Below are positions 44,943 to 56,892 of a stretch of 64,000 nt of DNA, in pieces. Positions within the stretch are counted from its first letter, which is position 1, and every line of letters begins with the position of its first letter. The DNA lies in assembly GCA_036874045.1 (NCBI GenBank), contig CM072337.1, positions 4,402,001-4,466,000 on the forward strand, written 5' to 3'. Below the pieces are notes generated by a model. That model was not told the origin of the DNA. It saw only the letters and a program-made list of their open reading frames with translations, and did no database searches. The stretch is from Cymodocea nodosa. Taxonomy: Eukaryota > Streptophyta > Magnoliopsida > Alismatales > Cymodoceaceae. The translations under genes and the position numbers were made by a program.

Positions 44943-47567
44943 TCACAAGCCTTTGTGTCTTCGAAAAATATCAATCAGAGTATCTAAAATTTTCTTTGCA
45001 ATTTCTGTACTAACTCTGTTTATCTGATCAAGTAATGCTTGATCTAAATCATTTTGAGAAACTTGTGATGGTTGCTATAAAAATTCAGTATGAATGTCTG
45101 TGTCTATACTTGTATGTGTATCTGTATGTATACCTTGTTGTATATCTATATGTATATCTTGTTGTATATTTGTATGTTGCTGGTGTTCTGAAAATTGTGT
45201 GGATTGTTGTTGTTGCTGTTGTGACTGTGTTTACCGATACTGTTGTTGTTCTTGTCTGAGAACAAGTGTATCTACTTCCTAGTATTTTTGGAGTTCCTTT
45301 GCAGAGAAAGATCTTGATTTTAATCTTTTCTGTGGCCAAGGTGTAATATCTATTTGACTTGCCACAATTCTCAAAATCGTATCACCATAGAATAATTTAC
45401 TCTGCAAATGTAAGATATGAGAAACAAAAATATCATACCAATTCACTTGTATATGGTTAATTAATGCATATGTATCATAAAGACAACATTTGCCAACTTC
45501 CGCACCATGACCAAACCTCTGAAACAATGAAGCATGCAGTATTTTTGCAATAAAACGTGCTTGGCCATTTAAGTCATTTAGTAACCTCAATGGTTTGTTG
45601 GCAATTGGATCTTTGGCTAAAGTTTGAATGTCCCATCCCAAATGATAAAGCTATTTTCTTTTTGATAATTTAACTCCTTCATTTTTTAGACCAAGTACTT
45701 GATAAAGTAAATCGAGAGTTAAATATATGTCATTTTCTTGTATATTAGAAATAGGAATACCATCTTCCATTGTTAAGTTTGAGTAAAAACAGTTGATAAG
45801 TTCAAGTATAACAAGATGGCTTGGTTGTTGTGGAAGTAGAGTCAACAAGTCTTGAAATTCAAATATTTCTTGTATATGTGCCATCCCTTCAAACTTAATT
45901 GGTCATGAATATAAAACTATAAAAGTTTTATATGTTTGAAATTTGTCATAACAGGAACTATTTCTGAACCATAATAATGTATTTTCATCTAAACTCTGTT
46001 TAGGATTAGGTATTTTCCTATCATGATGTTCTGATCTAGTACTTGTTTCAATATTATCAGCAGCATCTATATTTTCAGATCTTTCAGAACTGGTGGAATT
46101 TCCATCAAAACTAGTATAAATGTCTGAAATATCTATTATTGTCGTATCAATAATCTACTGAAATTCTTTTGTTTGTTCTTCTAGAAACATTTCAGTAGTA
46201 ACAATATCTGTATTAATCTGTCTATCAGCAACATGTATGTCTATAATTGATCTATACAACAACTATCTCTGTATGAAAGAATGTTTTATATCTGTCTATA
46301 TAATAGAATCATCCTGTATTTCTAAAATTTCTATTCTTGAGACATAGGTAGTGTGATATTCAATCTGTAACTGTGTATGTTGTTGATTATATACATTTAT
46401 CAACAAGTATATTATATACTGTAACAGACATAACCATATGTATAAACTATAGTATAAGCAACTATACCAAAAATCAAAATTTTCTATCTGTGATATAGTT
46501 AGAGGAAGAATATCTGTACATTCCTCTTCAAATGAAATATCTTTTATATTCATAGACTCAGCGTCTATATCATCAAAAATATCATCAAAATTGATATCAT
46601 CTATATATGTATCATCAAAATTTCCTACATTCTCTCTTTCCTTAGGAAAAGAATGTGTGCTTGCATCATTTTGTAAAAAACTGTCCATTGTATGAAAAGA
46701 TACATTATGCACTAATGTGACACAATACCTTAGAGTATATGCTTGTAAGCCAATATTTGTCACATCTGTTGGTATTCTTGACAAAAATGTCTATCCAGCT
46801 TCTACAATGGAGCATAGTTTTCCATTTTTCACTGATTCTTCTTTTTGCTGCAATATTCCTTATACACCTACAATTAGTCTAAAATATTCAATTGTCTTTT
46901 TCTTTTTCCGACTATATGTCTGTAGTGTTTCAAGTTGTTCAAGAGGTTCTAAAATTGTCTTAATTTCTCCTATTAAAGGCACCTGGGGTCTTGATGGTCC
47001 TTCACCATGATGCCTAGGTTGTAATAATGGAATATAGAGTTTTAAGCTCTCAACCTCTGCCATTTTAAGTTGATAAACTTTTTGTCCTTCACTTCGATGG
47101 TCCATTTTGCTAATGGCAATTTTTTGTTCATTTATGTACTATTGAATGTCATCTAAAATAGCCGGGGGAAAGTAATGTTGGGAATACAATGTTTCTAATT
47201 CCCTATTTGCATTTTCTATCATTGGTCCCCATTTCTTTCCATAATAAGTGATAGACTGTATCGATTTTTCAGGTATCTGTCTAGAACTTGTAATAATCAC
47301 AGGGTTAGGTTGTAAAGTTCGTTTCCAAAGTTGTAATGCGGAAAGTTCAGTCTGTTTTAGTCTAAATTGTGTTTCAGCATAATTACGAATAAACTTCCAA
47401 TAGAAATTTTTCTCATCTTGAATAGCTTTTCTAATTTCATGTAGTATTTCATTTGTAAAAGTGTACCTTGAATAGATGTCGTTGATTTCATTCTACATTT
47501 TCTGAAGTTCCAGCTCTCTTTTCTGCACTTTTGTCATTCTACCACATCCTCTTCCACGTCCTGACAT
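44943..47567 (-). pseudogene. Sirevirus env-position ORF (S3)
   Basis: ATG 47567 begins MSGRGRGCGRMTKVQKRELE, basic like S1. Stops interrupt near 47495, 47140, 46860, 46795, 46294, 46246, 46155, 45897, 45650 and 45279. Recognisable parts: KFIRNYAETQFRLKQTELSA, an acidic stretch (46560-46640), the core IFEFQDLLTLLPQQP, TLDLLYQVLGLKNEG, ARFIAKILHASLFQRFGHGA and FYGDTILRIVASQIDITPWP, a Gln-rich tail and SQNDLDQALLDQINRVSTEI. A hydrophobic run near 46400-46470 (YSLYIWLCLLQYIIYLLINV) could be read as a membrane segment, but it is low-complexity and not found in S1. Function unknown; the core is shared with S1. Confidence 0.75.
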
Positions 47568-47668
47568 TGTCGATTAAACTTCGTTGTGCACTGTAGAACT
47601 TAGTGGAAGTGAAGATTACGAAACTAGGGTTTTACCAAGGTAGAAACACGAAAGGTTGTTAGTAAAAC

Positions 47669-47676
47669 ATTTATAA
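47669..47676 (-). promoter_or_regulatory. TATA-like box before the S3 env-position ORF
   Basis: TTATAAAT on the minus strand (in GAGTTATAAATG), about 105 bases before ATG 47567. It sits in LTR-like words (GTTCGAGTTT, CACGTG). It parallels S1. Confidence 0.4.
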
Positions 47677-48450
47677 CTCTTCAAGTTTATAAACGGATAA
47701 ACGGATTCAATCATTGAAATCATAAATATAAGATCCATTACTGATAAATAACTCGAGTGTTTACAATAACTATATGAGTTTTACAACCGACAAAAGCAGA
47801 ATACTTAGGGTAACTATTCGTGCAAAGAAAATAACTTCTAGCTAAGTGAAAAGTGAGAAAACTCGAAGAATTTATGATAACTATTCGAGTTTTGTGAGTA
47901 GTAAAGCACATAAATATATGACAAACATGAATAGTTATTGTCAGAGATTAAGTCTTTCAAAAAATATAATAATATTAAGTTAACTGTTCGAGTTTCTCAA
48001 ATGGATAGGTGTGAAAGTCGAAGAGTTAAACATAACTGTTCGAGTTTCAACTGAGACATTATAAAGTAGTGAAATTCAACACGTGCACAATTTGAACTTA
48101 AGGTGTTCAGATAGTTTCGGAGACTTATAAACCTAACTATCCGATGCACAAGCGCAATTCGAAGAGTTACAGATAACCTTCCGAAAGATAACTTAAGTCA
48201 TGCATTATGGTTTCGACACGTGTACTTCAGGAAATAATAAAATATTCTACTAAACATTTTAAAACATAACTATTTGATACTTGCAATATAACTTGCTGAA
48301 ACAATAGAAAATTCGGATACTTAAGAATTAAAAAGCATGCAAGTCACTGACAGTTCAAAAATGTACTTAATTAAAGTGTATTTCTTGAAATTATGCAGAT
48401 TCTTTCATGAAAACATATAATAGTTCATAAGAGATGAATTATTATACGAG
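47677..48450 (-). repeat. LTR-X-like segment upstream of the env-position ORF
   Basis: Aligns by eye with 57240-57700 (for example CGACACGTGTACTTCAGGAA, GAAAATTCGGATACTTAAGA, TTAATTAAGTACATTTTTGA in one sense or the other). It has CACGTG near 48079 and 48219. It sits exactly between spacer and env-position ORF, in the position where S1 has its TATA-like region. Confidence 0.55.
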
Positions 48451-49568
48451 AAATTGCTCCCCTTACATAAATGTATTGTAAAGAATCTATGGCGTACTTA
48501 AACTGGGTTGCCAAGCCCTTCAATAGATTTGGCTTTAAAATGTCAAATAGCTTACTTAAAAAGGATGTTAAGCCTTAAATAGATATGAGTCTCTCTAAAT
48601 TTTTTATTATTATTTATTTTAAATATGAATTAAATACAAAAAGAAGTAGTAGATTTAATAATTTAGACATTCTGGTTTTTATCTTATTCAGTTTACAAAA
48701 GATAATTCATAAAGATATACCTTCAGGAACTTAAAAGAATTCAATAATGAGTACACAAACTTAAGATAATAAATATCGTACATTATGTGTAAAGAGTAGA
48801 TAATAACAAGAAAAAAATAAAGATTATATGCACAGATTATGGCAGGATTGTTATAACACCTTGAAAGATAAATTAAGCTTGAGTACATTGCCCCATTTTC
48901 TTTTTTTTTGTTGTTTATATTCATATATATATATTATGTATTACCTCCCACAATATCATCTTTTTACGTGATCACAATCCCTTACTTAGAGGAAAGATAA
49001 CCAGTTACTTAATGACAAGTGAGAACATGTAATTTTTTTTTTTTTAAAATTTTTAATTGTAATCTAAATTACTTGCAAAATGAGTTTTCAGTTAGCACAT
49101 CCCAAACCAGTTGGTTTAAGTGACTAGGGTTTAAGATCCCCCAACGGACTTAATTACTCAAGTAATTGCAGACAAAAACAAACAAAAAATAAAATAAGAT
49201 AGTAAAATTAAATTAGAGGCAACCGCAAGACTTAATTTTTCTAACAGAATGTTAATAACTTTCCTCTAATAAAAAGTACATACTTTCTATGTATTTTCCT
49301 ATTAAAATCTCTATAATAGCATATACATAAGTAACAAAAATATAGTTGGCACTCACATTGAATCAATTTAACTTTCCTTAAGTAATCTTTTTTGAATTTT
49401 TCTTAAATAAATTGACTTCAATAAAAATCAGAATTTCATAAATTCTTAACTACCAGAAAACTGTAATTCGAAAATAGATATATATATAATTTTTTAATAA
49501 TAAACACATTAAATTCTAAAACTACCTTTATAACAAAACAATCAAAAAGAGATTTTATCTCTTGGAAC
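48451..49568 (-). other. S3 spacer next to the pol deletion
   Basis: Noncoding. It contains a minus-strand TAAGGGGAGCAATTT purine tract near 48450-48465 and the CCAACTGGTTTGGGATGTG segment near 49103. It aligns with the plus-strand spacer at 40670. The switch from gag-pol junction sequence to spacer is at about 49530, right after TGTTTTGT, where protease would begin. Confidence 0.6.
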
Positions 49569-51554
49569 CTATTTTTGAGTGGGTCCAAGAATTTTAGAGA
49601 GAGTCATATCAAAATAATTTGTATTTTTAGACTTCAACTTATCTATTTTCTGATAATTATTTTTTCGTTTCTTTCTCTTAGTGTTGTAATTATTAGAACA
49701 TTTATCTCTATGTAAACCAGAGTTGAAATTTTCATTTCTAACATTATTTGATTTCCAATATCCGATATTCTTTAAATATGAAGAAAATTGATCAAGAATA
49801 TTAAGATTCTCAAATGACTTAGCTTGATTTTTCTGAAAATTTCTTTTGACATTCTTGCATCGTGTGTTATCATTTATATACTGCATTTTATCAACTTGCA
49901 CATATTTTTCTCCCTTTTTAATTACACATGGAATAGTTTTTCTCTTACTATTCTTAGTACTGGAAATAAAGACATTATTTTTAGCAGTACCATCATGCAA
50001 TATATAATTTTAAGAAGATGCAACGTGTAAACCAATACCATGTTTTTCTATATTTGATATTTTACTACTAAGTTCATTTGTTATAGTTTGACTATTATTC
50101 CATTTACTTAATATAGCATTTTGATCGCAGATCTTAATCTTTAGTATATCAATTTCTAAATTTAAATCAGTAATAGTCAGTTCCAGTTTTTCAATTTCAC
50201 AGATCATTTTCTTCTTATCAGCAATTAAATTTTCACAATTAGCATGCAATTTTCTTTCTATTGCAGTAAACTTTAAAATTTCCTATGCATGCCTTTGATT
50301 TTCTTCTTTAAATTTATTCAATGTAGAGTTCAGAAAATCAACCTTATTTTTAGATTCACCTAGCATTTTCCTAGTGTTCTTTCCTTCTATTTTTACTTTC
50401 TTATATTTTTTGGCCAGTCTATTGTATTCAACAAGTAATCCATCAAAACTATCAAAGTTAGCATTTTGATCAAAGGATACCTCACTGGATTTTGCCATAA
50501 AGCATACATTTGCCAAATTTTCTTCTGAATCTGATGTTGATGAGGATTCATTATCTGATGTTGAATCCTTTGTTTCTTCACTTTGTGAAGCTGAAGAGTC
50601 ATCCCATGTCACTTTAAGTGCCATTCTCTTTCTGAATTTCTTACTCCTAAAATTCCTCCTCGAATTCTTCTTATCTTTGTTAAGCAGACAATCAGTTTGA
50701 AAGTGACCCGATCTGTTGCACTTGTAGCATATGATTTTGTCTTTCGTGAATGACTTCTTTTCCATATCTCCAGATGTCTTTGCTGACCTGAAGTTCCTAC
50801 GTTTCTTCAACAGATTTCTAAATTTTCTAGTCAACAACAGTAAATCATCGTTAGAATCACTGGTGACTTCTAAGACTTTATCAGCCTCAAAAGCCAGATC
50901 CCTTCTAGGATTTTTCCCTTTTGGATCTAAATGTTGTACTTCATAGGCTGTCAGATTTCCTATGAGATCATCGAGAGTATATGTATTTAAATCTTTGGAC
51001 TCTTCAATAGATGTTGTCTTTTGAGCCTAAATTTTAGTTAAAGATCTAAGGATCTTTCTTACCAAGTCTTTTTCCTCGAATTTCTTGCCTAAAGATTTTA
51101 ATGAATTTACAATCTCAAGAAAATGAGAAAACATGTTAGAGATACATTCATTTTCGTGTATTTTAAAAAGCTCATATTTATGTACTAACATATTAATCTT
51201 AGATTCCTTGACCTGGTTAGTACCTTCGTTGGCAACTTCTAATGCATGCCATATCTCATATGTAGTTTGATATGCAGAAACTTTATTAAATTGATCATGA
51301 GATAAAGCACAAAACAAGATGTTTAAACCTTTAGCATTTAGTGTCATTCACTCCTTTTCATCAAAAGTCCAAGTATCATATGGAGTTGTAACTAACACTA
51401 TAAGATCGCTAATTATATGCCATAATTTGAAATCGATTGACTAAAGGAATACTTTCATCTTATATTTCCAGTAGCCATAATTGCTACCTTCGAACATAGG
51501 AGGACGATTAGTTGTTTGTCCTTCAGTCATAACTAAGATTTCAGTATTATCCAT
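49569..51554 (-). pseudogene. gag: S3 Sirevirus gag (pol-less element)
   Basis: ATG 51554 (MDNTEILVMTEGQTTNRPPM). Capsid part: GLNILFCALSHDQFNKVSAY, ALEVANEGTNQVKESKINML, FEEKDLVRKILRSL. Knuckle: CYKCNRSGHFQTDC near 50700. Then ALKVTWDDSSASQSEE, NLANVCFMAKSSE and a coiled coil (NTRKMLGESKNKVDFLNSTL). The C-terminal part ends at MTLSKILGPTQK. Stops at 51454, 51346, 51025, 50283 and 50010 break it. It is close to the plus-strand S3 gag at 60570, residue for residue over long stretches. Confidence 0.88.
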
Positions 51555-51636
51555 TTTAAATAGATAATCCTAAGAAAATGATAGGAAAAACTGATTCCTA
51601 AATAGAGAAATAAAAGCTCTTAATTATGATAATAAT

Positions 51637-51648
51637 GCTTTGATACCA
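51637..51648 (-). promoter_or_regulatory. primer binding site of pol-less S3
   Basis: Minus-strand TGGTATCAAAGC two bases after the LTR end. It has the same variant base as at 39853. Confidence 0.85.
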
Positions 51649-51650
51649 GT

Positions 51651-52151
51651 TGTAGGATCGTCTGTATCACAAGAGGGGGGGTGAATTGTGTCTTTAGTAA
51701 TTAAATACTAGCGGATAAAACAAGAGCACAAAACACTCGTAAATGAGATTTTATTCTTTATTTAAAAATAGAATTTACAATATCTTTTAAGCTCAATTCC
51801 CTTCTTGAAGGTTTTGATACAGTAATGTTTGATATACAATTCAAATAGAAAAACAAAGCTCTTATTCAAAACTAATTTTGAATTGTATAAAACCTGATCT
51901 TTATGCACACAACTTCTTTCTTTCTCTTTGCTCAACTTCTGCATCTCTTCTTCTTTAGTTGTCAAATTTCCAAACTTCTTGCGTTTGCAGCTCCTTTTCT
52001 GAAATTGCTTGGAATTTCGAACTTCTTCTGATGTTGGAGAATTTTTTTCAAAATATGAATATTCAAACTTAACTTTTCAGTTAGAGATCCAGATTGAATA
52101 TTCAGACTTGGTTTTTGAGATTGGGATCCTCTGCTGTAATGTAGCTTGTAC
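51651..52151 (-). repeat. S3 5' LTR, inner 500 bases
   Basis: Matches 43369-43870, then stops at GTAGCTTGTACT, where Athila LTR sequence begins. The missing 750 bases include the outer end, so target-site duplication cannot be tested. Confidence 0.85.
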
Positions 52152-52390
52152 TAAGTTCGTTGAGTTAGTAGTAAGTCAATGGAGTGTGTAATTCAACACA
52201 CATAAACTTATGGTTGTAAAAATCAAAATTGTTCAAAATTTTTACTTAGTCTTTGTGGGATCGACCTGTACTTGCACATTTATACAATAGACATTGTGCA
52301 CTTACAATTAAAAATAAATTGGATTTAATATCTAATTTGTGAAAATTGTTTGTTTACTTCTAAAAGAAATTATAAACATATAATTAAAGC
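52152..52390 (+). repeat. Athila-like LTR fragment
   Basis: Has AAGTTCGTTGAGTTAG, then GGGATCGACCTGTACTTGCA and TTGTTTGTTTACTTCTAAAA, collinear with 53960-54170. Both ends are cut. Confidence 0.75.
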
Positions 52391-52890
52391 AAACAAAATT
52401 CACCCAAATAGGTACCCAAATGTTCTTGGGTCCACCAATGTTAGTCCTTAATATATTACATTTATTGCCTCTCAGTAGCCATATATGACTAGATCTTCTT
52501 TTGATGATAAACACAGTAGTGTCATATCTATAAGATATAATCATTCCTCCATAATAGGGAATTTCCTGTGATACAACATACCTTAGGCCAAACTTATTCA
52601 TTCCTATTCTTTGAGATACTATAATTTTATTTAGACTACTTTCTCTTTTAGTAAATTTACATACAGTATTTTTAAATTAGTAATTTCCGCTAGTAGATTT
52701 TTGTTTTCTTCTTTCAGGTCAAAATTTTTACAACTGTAGTTATCGAGTTTTGTTTTTAATTCTCTATTATTAACTAAGGCTTTTTCTAATTCAGTAAATG
52801 CATCATCTAAGCAAGAGTTCAAATTTTTAACTTCTTTCTTATAATTTTTACATTTTACATACAAACTATCTACTATACAAAGAAGACTAT
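52391..52890 (-). pseudogene. gag: copia gag C-terminal fragment
   Basis: The minus strand codes a coiled coil (ELEKALVNNRELKTKLDNYS, then NLLAEITNLKILYVNLLKEK), NKFGLRYVVSQEIPYYGG and the end RTNIGGPKNIWVPIWVNF, which parallels the GPTQKWVQ end of S3 gag. Stops are at 52629 and 52600. It is a scrap of a Sirevirus-like gag, probably not S1 or S3. I cannot place it further. Confidence 0.6.
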
Positions 52891-53213
52891 TTACATCTAA
52901 TATGCCACTATAGTAATTGCAAAAATAGGAAATTTGAAGGAAAACTACGATTACACGTATTATGCAGGAATTCACTTCTGGAATGAAGAAGAAATCACCA
53001 TCGTTGATATGAATGAAGGAAATCTAACTGATCATTCAAGTAGAAGCAGTTACTACAGAAAGAAATATAAAAGAAGAGGAGAAAGACGAAGAAAAGTGTA
53101 TATGCAGAGGTGGAGGATCGTGCTAACTGTAGGCAACGTTAGAAGTTCCCTGAAGCTCCACACCACCACTAAAATCACCAACCATCGGAGGTCTGTGAGG
53201 ATACATTCCTGAT
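52891..53213 (+). other. unassigned stretch with inverted match at 56893-56990
   Basis: Bases 52903-53001 match the reverse complement of 56893-56990. The bases before 52903 resemble the LTR-X end (ACTATTTACATCTAATA against ACCATTTATTTTCTAACA), so this may be LTR-X-linked leader sequence. An Arg/Lys-rich 92-codon ORF (52934-53212, KKYKRRGERRRKV) runs through it without a recognised family. Confidence 0.4.
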
Positions 53214-54311
53214 GTTGGGTCAATTCCAAGCCAAACACGATGCTTGACAACCACTGTGAAGAGTGATCGCGTCGTGGGAAGGGAAGCTATTTTCACCAAG
53301 CACCGACTCATATCTCAAGAGATCGTAAAGCTTCTAGCCTTGGTTTTGGGTTAATGCCAGTATGCTAAAGAGGAGATCATCTTACAATTTCAGATTCGCG
53401 ATTCTATAGGGAGAGGAGGTAAGATTGTAAGTGATTAAGTTTTTAGTGGTGTAATTGTGTCGCATGTAGTGACGGAAGTTTTTACTATCGATAGTGATTT
53501 TTACATTTCACCTTTCATTCATCTTCAAGAACATATCAAAACAAAAATACCAAAAACAACAAATTATCTATGTTTACATTTAGTATTAAAGTGTTGTATT
53601 GTTTGTTTTGTATCGTGATTAATGTTATCATTATCAGTATTGTGAATGTTTTATGTTTGTTTGATTTAGAAAATAGAAAATAGTTTTATTGTTTACTGAA
53701 ATTGATTTGTTATAGATACTTAAAGATTTTAATGGTTACTGTTTGAAATATTTGAATGTTAGTATTGCTTAATGATAAATCTAATATTAACTAACATTAA
53801 AGAGTTTAATTGATGTTATTTACAATTTGTGGAATCGCCCAATGGTTGACCAAATTCCTCTGTAAATAGCAGTATTTACTGGAAAGATAGGCTTGTGGAG
53901 TTAATTGTAAGTCCACGAGGTTAGTCCGTTGAGTTAACCATAACTCCATGAACTTAGTCTGTTGTGTTAATTGTAACTCAACGGAGTGCTTAACTGAATA
54001 CACATAAACTTCAATATAAAAATCGAAACAGTACACAATTCTTACTCAATCTCTATGGGATCGACCTGTACTTGCACACAAATACAATATACACTATGCA
54101 CTTGCAGTTAAAAACACAAATTGGAATTAAAATCTAATTTGTGTGAAAGGTTGTTTGTTTACTTCTAAAATTAATTATTGATATAAGCATAAAGACAAAT
54201 TAAACAAGCATTTCTAGCATTGTTTAACAAATATAAGTTCATAAATCTAACATAAGTCTTCTAGTGCTGTTGTATAAGCAAATTTAAGAATTAACTTAAC
54301 AATCCCAAGCA
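53214..54311 (+). repeat. Athila-like 5' LTR (about 1.1 kb kept)
   Basis: Collinear with the reverse complement of 31480-32526. It ends CCCAAGCA at 54311. It contains hairpin words at 53885-53985 and the GATCGACCTGTACTTGCAC segment at 54061. Its true start is not defined by this window. Confidence 0.75.
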
Positions 54312-54318
54312 AGTTTTC

Positions 54319-54338
54319 TGGCACCATTGCCAGGGATT
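54319..54338 (+). promoter_or_regulatory. primer binding site, Asp-tRNA type
   Basis: TGGCACCATTGCCAGGGATT, close to the TGGCGCCGTTGCCGGGGA site of Athila elements, seven bases after the LTR end. Confidence 0.85.
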
Positions 54339-54417
54339 GAGAAACTAAGCAACTGTGAGTGTTGTTTTGTTTTAAGAGTAGAGGGAGTGTTGTGTGTTTT
54401 ATTCTATAATTGAGAAT

Positions 54418-55575
54418 ATGGCATATGCTTATGCTTAAAGATATTTGAAACTTGTAGTTAGCATATGTGAATTCTATAATTTGGAAGGTCATGACATCTC
54501 TGATTGTTTGAAACTAGGATGATTGCAGATGGTTAGAGCACATGAACAACAAATAAATTATATTCAATATAATAGAGTTGAGTATGAGAATCCTATAGTT
54601 TACCCAACTGATGGTCATTTTAGAATGTGTAATATGTTGAGAGACACACAAGTTTAGGATAGGTATGACAAATTGGAGCATAGCTTAGAGTAGAATATGG
54701 ACAAATTGGAACAATACATGTGTCAGCAACAAGAAATCAACCAATTAAACTATAAGGAAGAATATACAGAACCTAAAATTGATATCATTTATGAAATTGA
54801 AAAAATCATAATGAAAATCGATCAAAAATTGAATGCAATGAGATTAGATGATTTGGAAAGAAAATTAAAAGCATCGGATGAATTTACAATGAAATTATAA
54901 GTTATGCAACAGGAAAACCCAAATGAAAACTTTAATATTACAGATCTGCATAATTTGCAAGACATACAAACAAAAGAAAATGCCAATGCAATAGAATTTA
55001 AAGAATGTAATTTTAAACTAAAAATAGTTAAAGATCATAACCACGAAAATTAAATACAAGAATATCATGAAAGTAATGAAAATCTGGAAGATGTATGTAT
55101 AACATTAAGATCTGGAACTAATATACCACCAAGAATTCAAAAAGAAAGTAATATGAAGGTGGATAAGAATAAAAATTAAAATGATAATGAAAATGTAATA
55201 TCTAAAAATGTAGAAATCAATGAAGAAAAATCTGAATCTGAAAATGAGACTAAAAATGATCAAACAAATGGAATGAAAGAAAAAGAATCTTTTAAATCAC
55301 AATCATTAGCACCCTATCCTGAAAGATTATAACAAACATTTCTTGAAAAACAAGAAAAAATTAGAGAAATTTTTGAAAAAGTACAAGTTATCATTCCTTT
55401 GTTAGACTTATTGAAGAAAATGCCACCTTGTGCTAAATTTCTTAAGGATTGGTGTACTAAGAAAAGAGAGCGAAAAGTTTTAAGGAAAGTCTTTTTATCT
55501 AAGCAAAGTAGATCCCTATTTCTGCCACAAATTCCTAAAAAGTTATCTGATCTTGGAATCTCTGTTATATCATGA
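54418..55575 (+). pseudogene. gag: knuckle-only gag and protease N-terminal part
   Basis: ATG 54418 (MAYAYA, stop) lies only 80 bases past the primer site. The knuckle reads CEFYNLEGHDISDC: it keeps the His that the minus copy lost but has Tyr for the second Cys. Then YNRVEYENPIVYPTDGHFRM, LDKLEQYMCQQQEINQLNYK and a charged linker with LRSGTNIPPRIQ. It ends in LLDLLKKMPPCAKFLKDWC and a TGA at 55573. No capsid domain is present, as in the minus copy. There are about nine stops. Confidence 0.8.
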
Positions 55576-56744
55576 ACCATAGGAAATACCATTCTAGAAA
55601 AAACCTTAATAGACCTAGGTGCAGGTATGAATGTTATGCCAAGTGATATATTTGCATCCTTAGGATTAGAAGGCTTAATCCCTACTAGGACTGTTATTCA
55701 ATTAGCTGATAGAAGTATAAGATACCCTAGAGGAAAAATAGAGGATGTCCTAATTAAAATCAAAAACTTCATATATCCTATTGATATTGTGATTTTGGAT
55801 TCCCAACAAATTAAGCATCAAAATCATAACACATCTTTAATTTTTGGAAGGCCATTCTTAGCAACATCAGGGGCTATTATAAATTGTAAAATTAGAGTAA
55901 TGAAGTTAGCATATGGTAATAAGGATACTCAATTAAACATTTTCAAACCAGAAAAGTTTGAGGAGTTAGAAATGTTCTTACATACTATAGACTTTTTAGA
56001 GGATAAAGAAGATATGTTAGATGATGTGATTCAAGAAAAACTAAATAGGCAACTAAATTCTGAAACTTTAGGAGAAAGTGAAAGCATAAATATAGAAGGA
56101 GATCAAGAAGAGATTAATATAGAAAATGAAAATGTTCAATTAGGAGTCCTAGCTTCTTATGGGCAACATTTAGATTTAAAACCTTTACCTCCTGAATTAA
56201 CCTATATATTTCTGGAAGAAAAACAAACATGTCCAATCATTATTGCTTCAGATTTAAAAGATGATCAAATTTCTAAATTAAAAGATATAGTTAAAACTTA
56301 TAAACAAGCAATAGGATGGACTATGACTAATATAAAAGGGTTAAGTTCAACTTTATGCTGTCACCACATATATTTAGAAGAGAATGCTAAATTAGTTAGA
56401 ATTCCTGAGAGGAGATTAAATCCAAACCTTAAAGAAGTAGTAAGGAAGGAAATAGTGAAATGGTTAGATAATGATATAATTTATCCGATTTTTGATAGCT
56501 CATGGGTTAGTCCAATCCATGTAGTTCCCAAGAAATCAGGATTAATAGTTATTAGGAATGAAAGTCAAGACTTGATACCTACTAGAATTCAATCAAGCTG
56601 GAGAGTGTGTATAGACTATAGAAAACTAAATGTTGTGACTAGGAAAGATCATTTTTCCTTACCTTTTATAGACCAAATGCTAAAGAAATTAGTAGGGCAA
56701 GAATATTTTTGTTTCCTAGATGGGTATTTAGAATATAACCAAAT
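55576..56744 (+). CDS. pol: Athila-like protease and RT N-terminus
   Basis: Open as one frame (385 codons from the Met at 55627 to 56784). Protease active-site-like LIDLGAGMNVMPSDIFASLG, acidic linker FLEDKEDMLDDVIQEKLN, then RT: TMTNIKGLSSTLCCHHIYLE, VRIPERRLNPNLKEVVRKEI, DSSWVSPIHVVPKKSG, SWRVCIDYRKLNVVTRKDHF and LVGQEYFCFLDGYLEYNQI. The catalytic FMDD block lies beyond the deletion at 56744, so this cannot be a working polymerase. The last 13 codons are read from LTR sequence. Confidence 0.88.
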
Positions 56745-56892
56745 TCTAAAATTAATTATTGATATAAGCATAAAGACAAATTAAACAAGCATTTCTGGCA
56801 TTGTTTAACAAATAGAAATTCACAAATCCAATACAAGTCTTCTGGTGTCGTTGTATAAGCAAGTTTAAGAATTAACTTAACAACCCCAAACA
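56745..56892 (+). repeat. Athila-like 3' LTR, last 148 bases
   Basis: TTCTAAAATTAATTATTGAT ... CCCCAAACA, collinear with 54163-54311. It joins RT at a three-base overlap (TTC). Confidence 0.85.

Larger units (their letters stand above)
43369..52151 (-). mobile_element. Sirevirus S3 element lacking pol
   Basis: Minus-strand order: truncated 5' LTR (52151-51651), primer site, gag, spacer, TATA-like box, env-position ORF, three polypurine tracts, full 3' LTR (44618-43369). Protease, integrase, RT and RNase H are absent. After the gag end near 49569 the sequence switches to pol-to-env spacer within 100 bases. By content it is a non-autonomous element keeping gag and the env-position ORF, both now interrupted. 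Confidence 0.85.
53214..56892 (+). mobile_element. Athila-like element with large internal deletion
   Basis: 5' LTR, primer site, knuckle-only gag, protease, RT N-terminus, then an abrupt jump at 56744 to the last 148 bases of the 3' LTR (56745-56892, ending CCCCAAACA). The deletion took the rest of RT, RNase H, integrase, everything downstream, and most of the 3' LTR. Confidence 0.8.

Noticed and set aside
45035..45339. Val/Tyr- and Thr/Tyr-rich ORFs on both strands
   Set aside because: Shadows of the Gln-rich low-complexity tail of the S3 env-position ORF.
46400..46475. Membrane segment proving an envelope protein
   Set aside because: The hydrophobic run is low-complexity, lies in a stop-riddled copy and is absent from S1, so it is not evidence of a true Env.
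52934..53212. Arg/Lys-rich 92-codon ORF as a possible regulatory protein
   Set aside because: Only the first third is repeated elsewhere, and it is not open in the same way at 56893-56990. Part of it runs toward the LTR.
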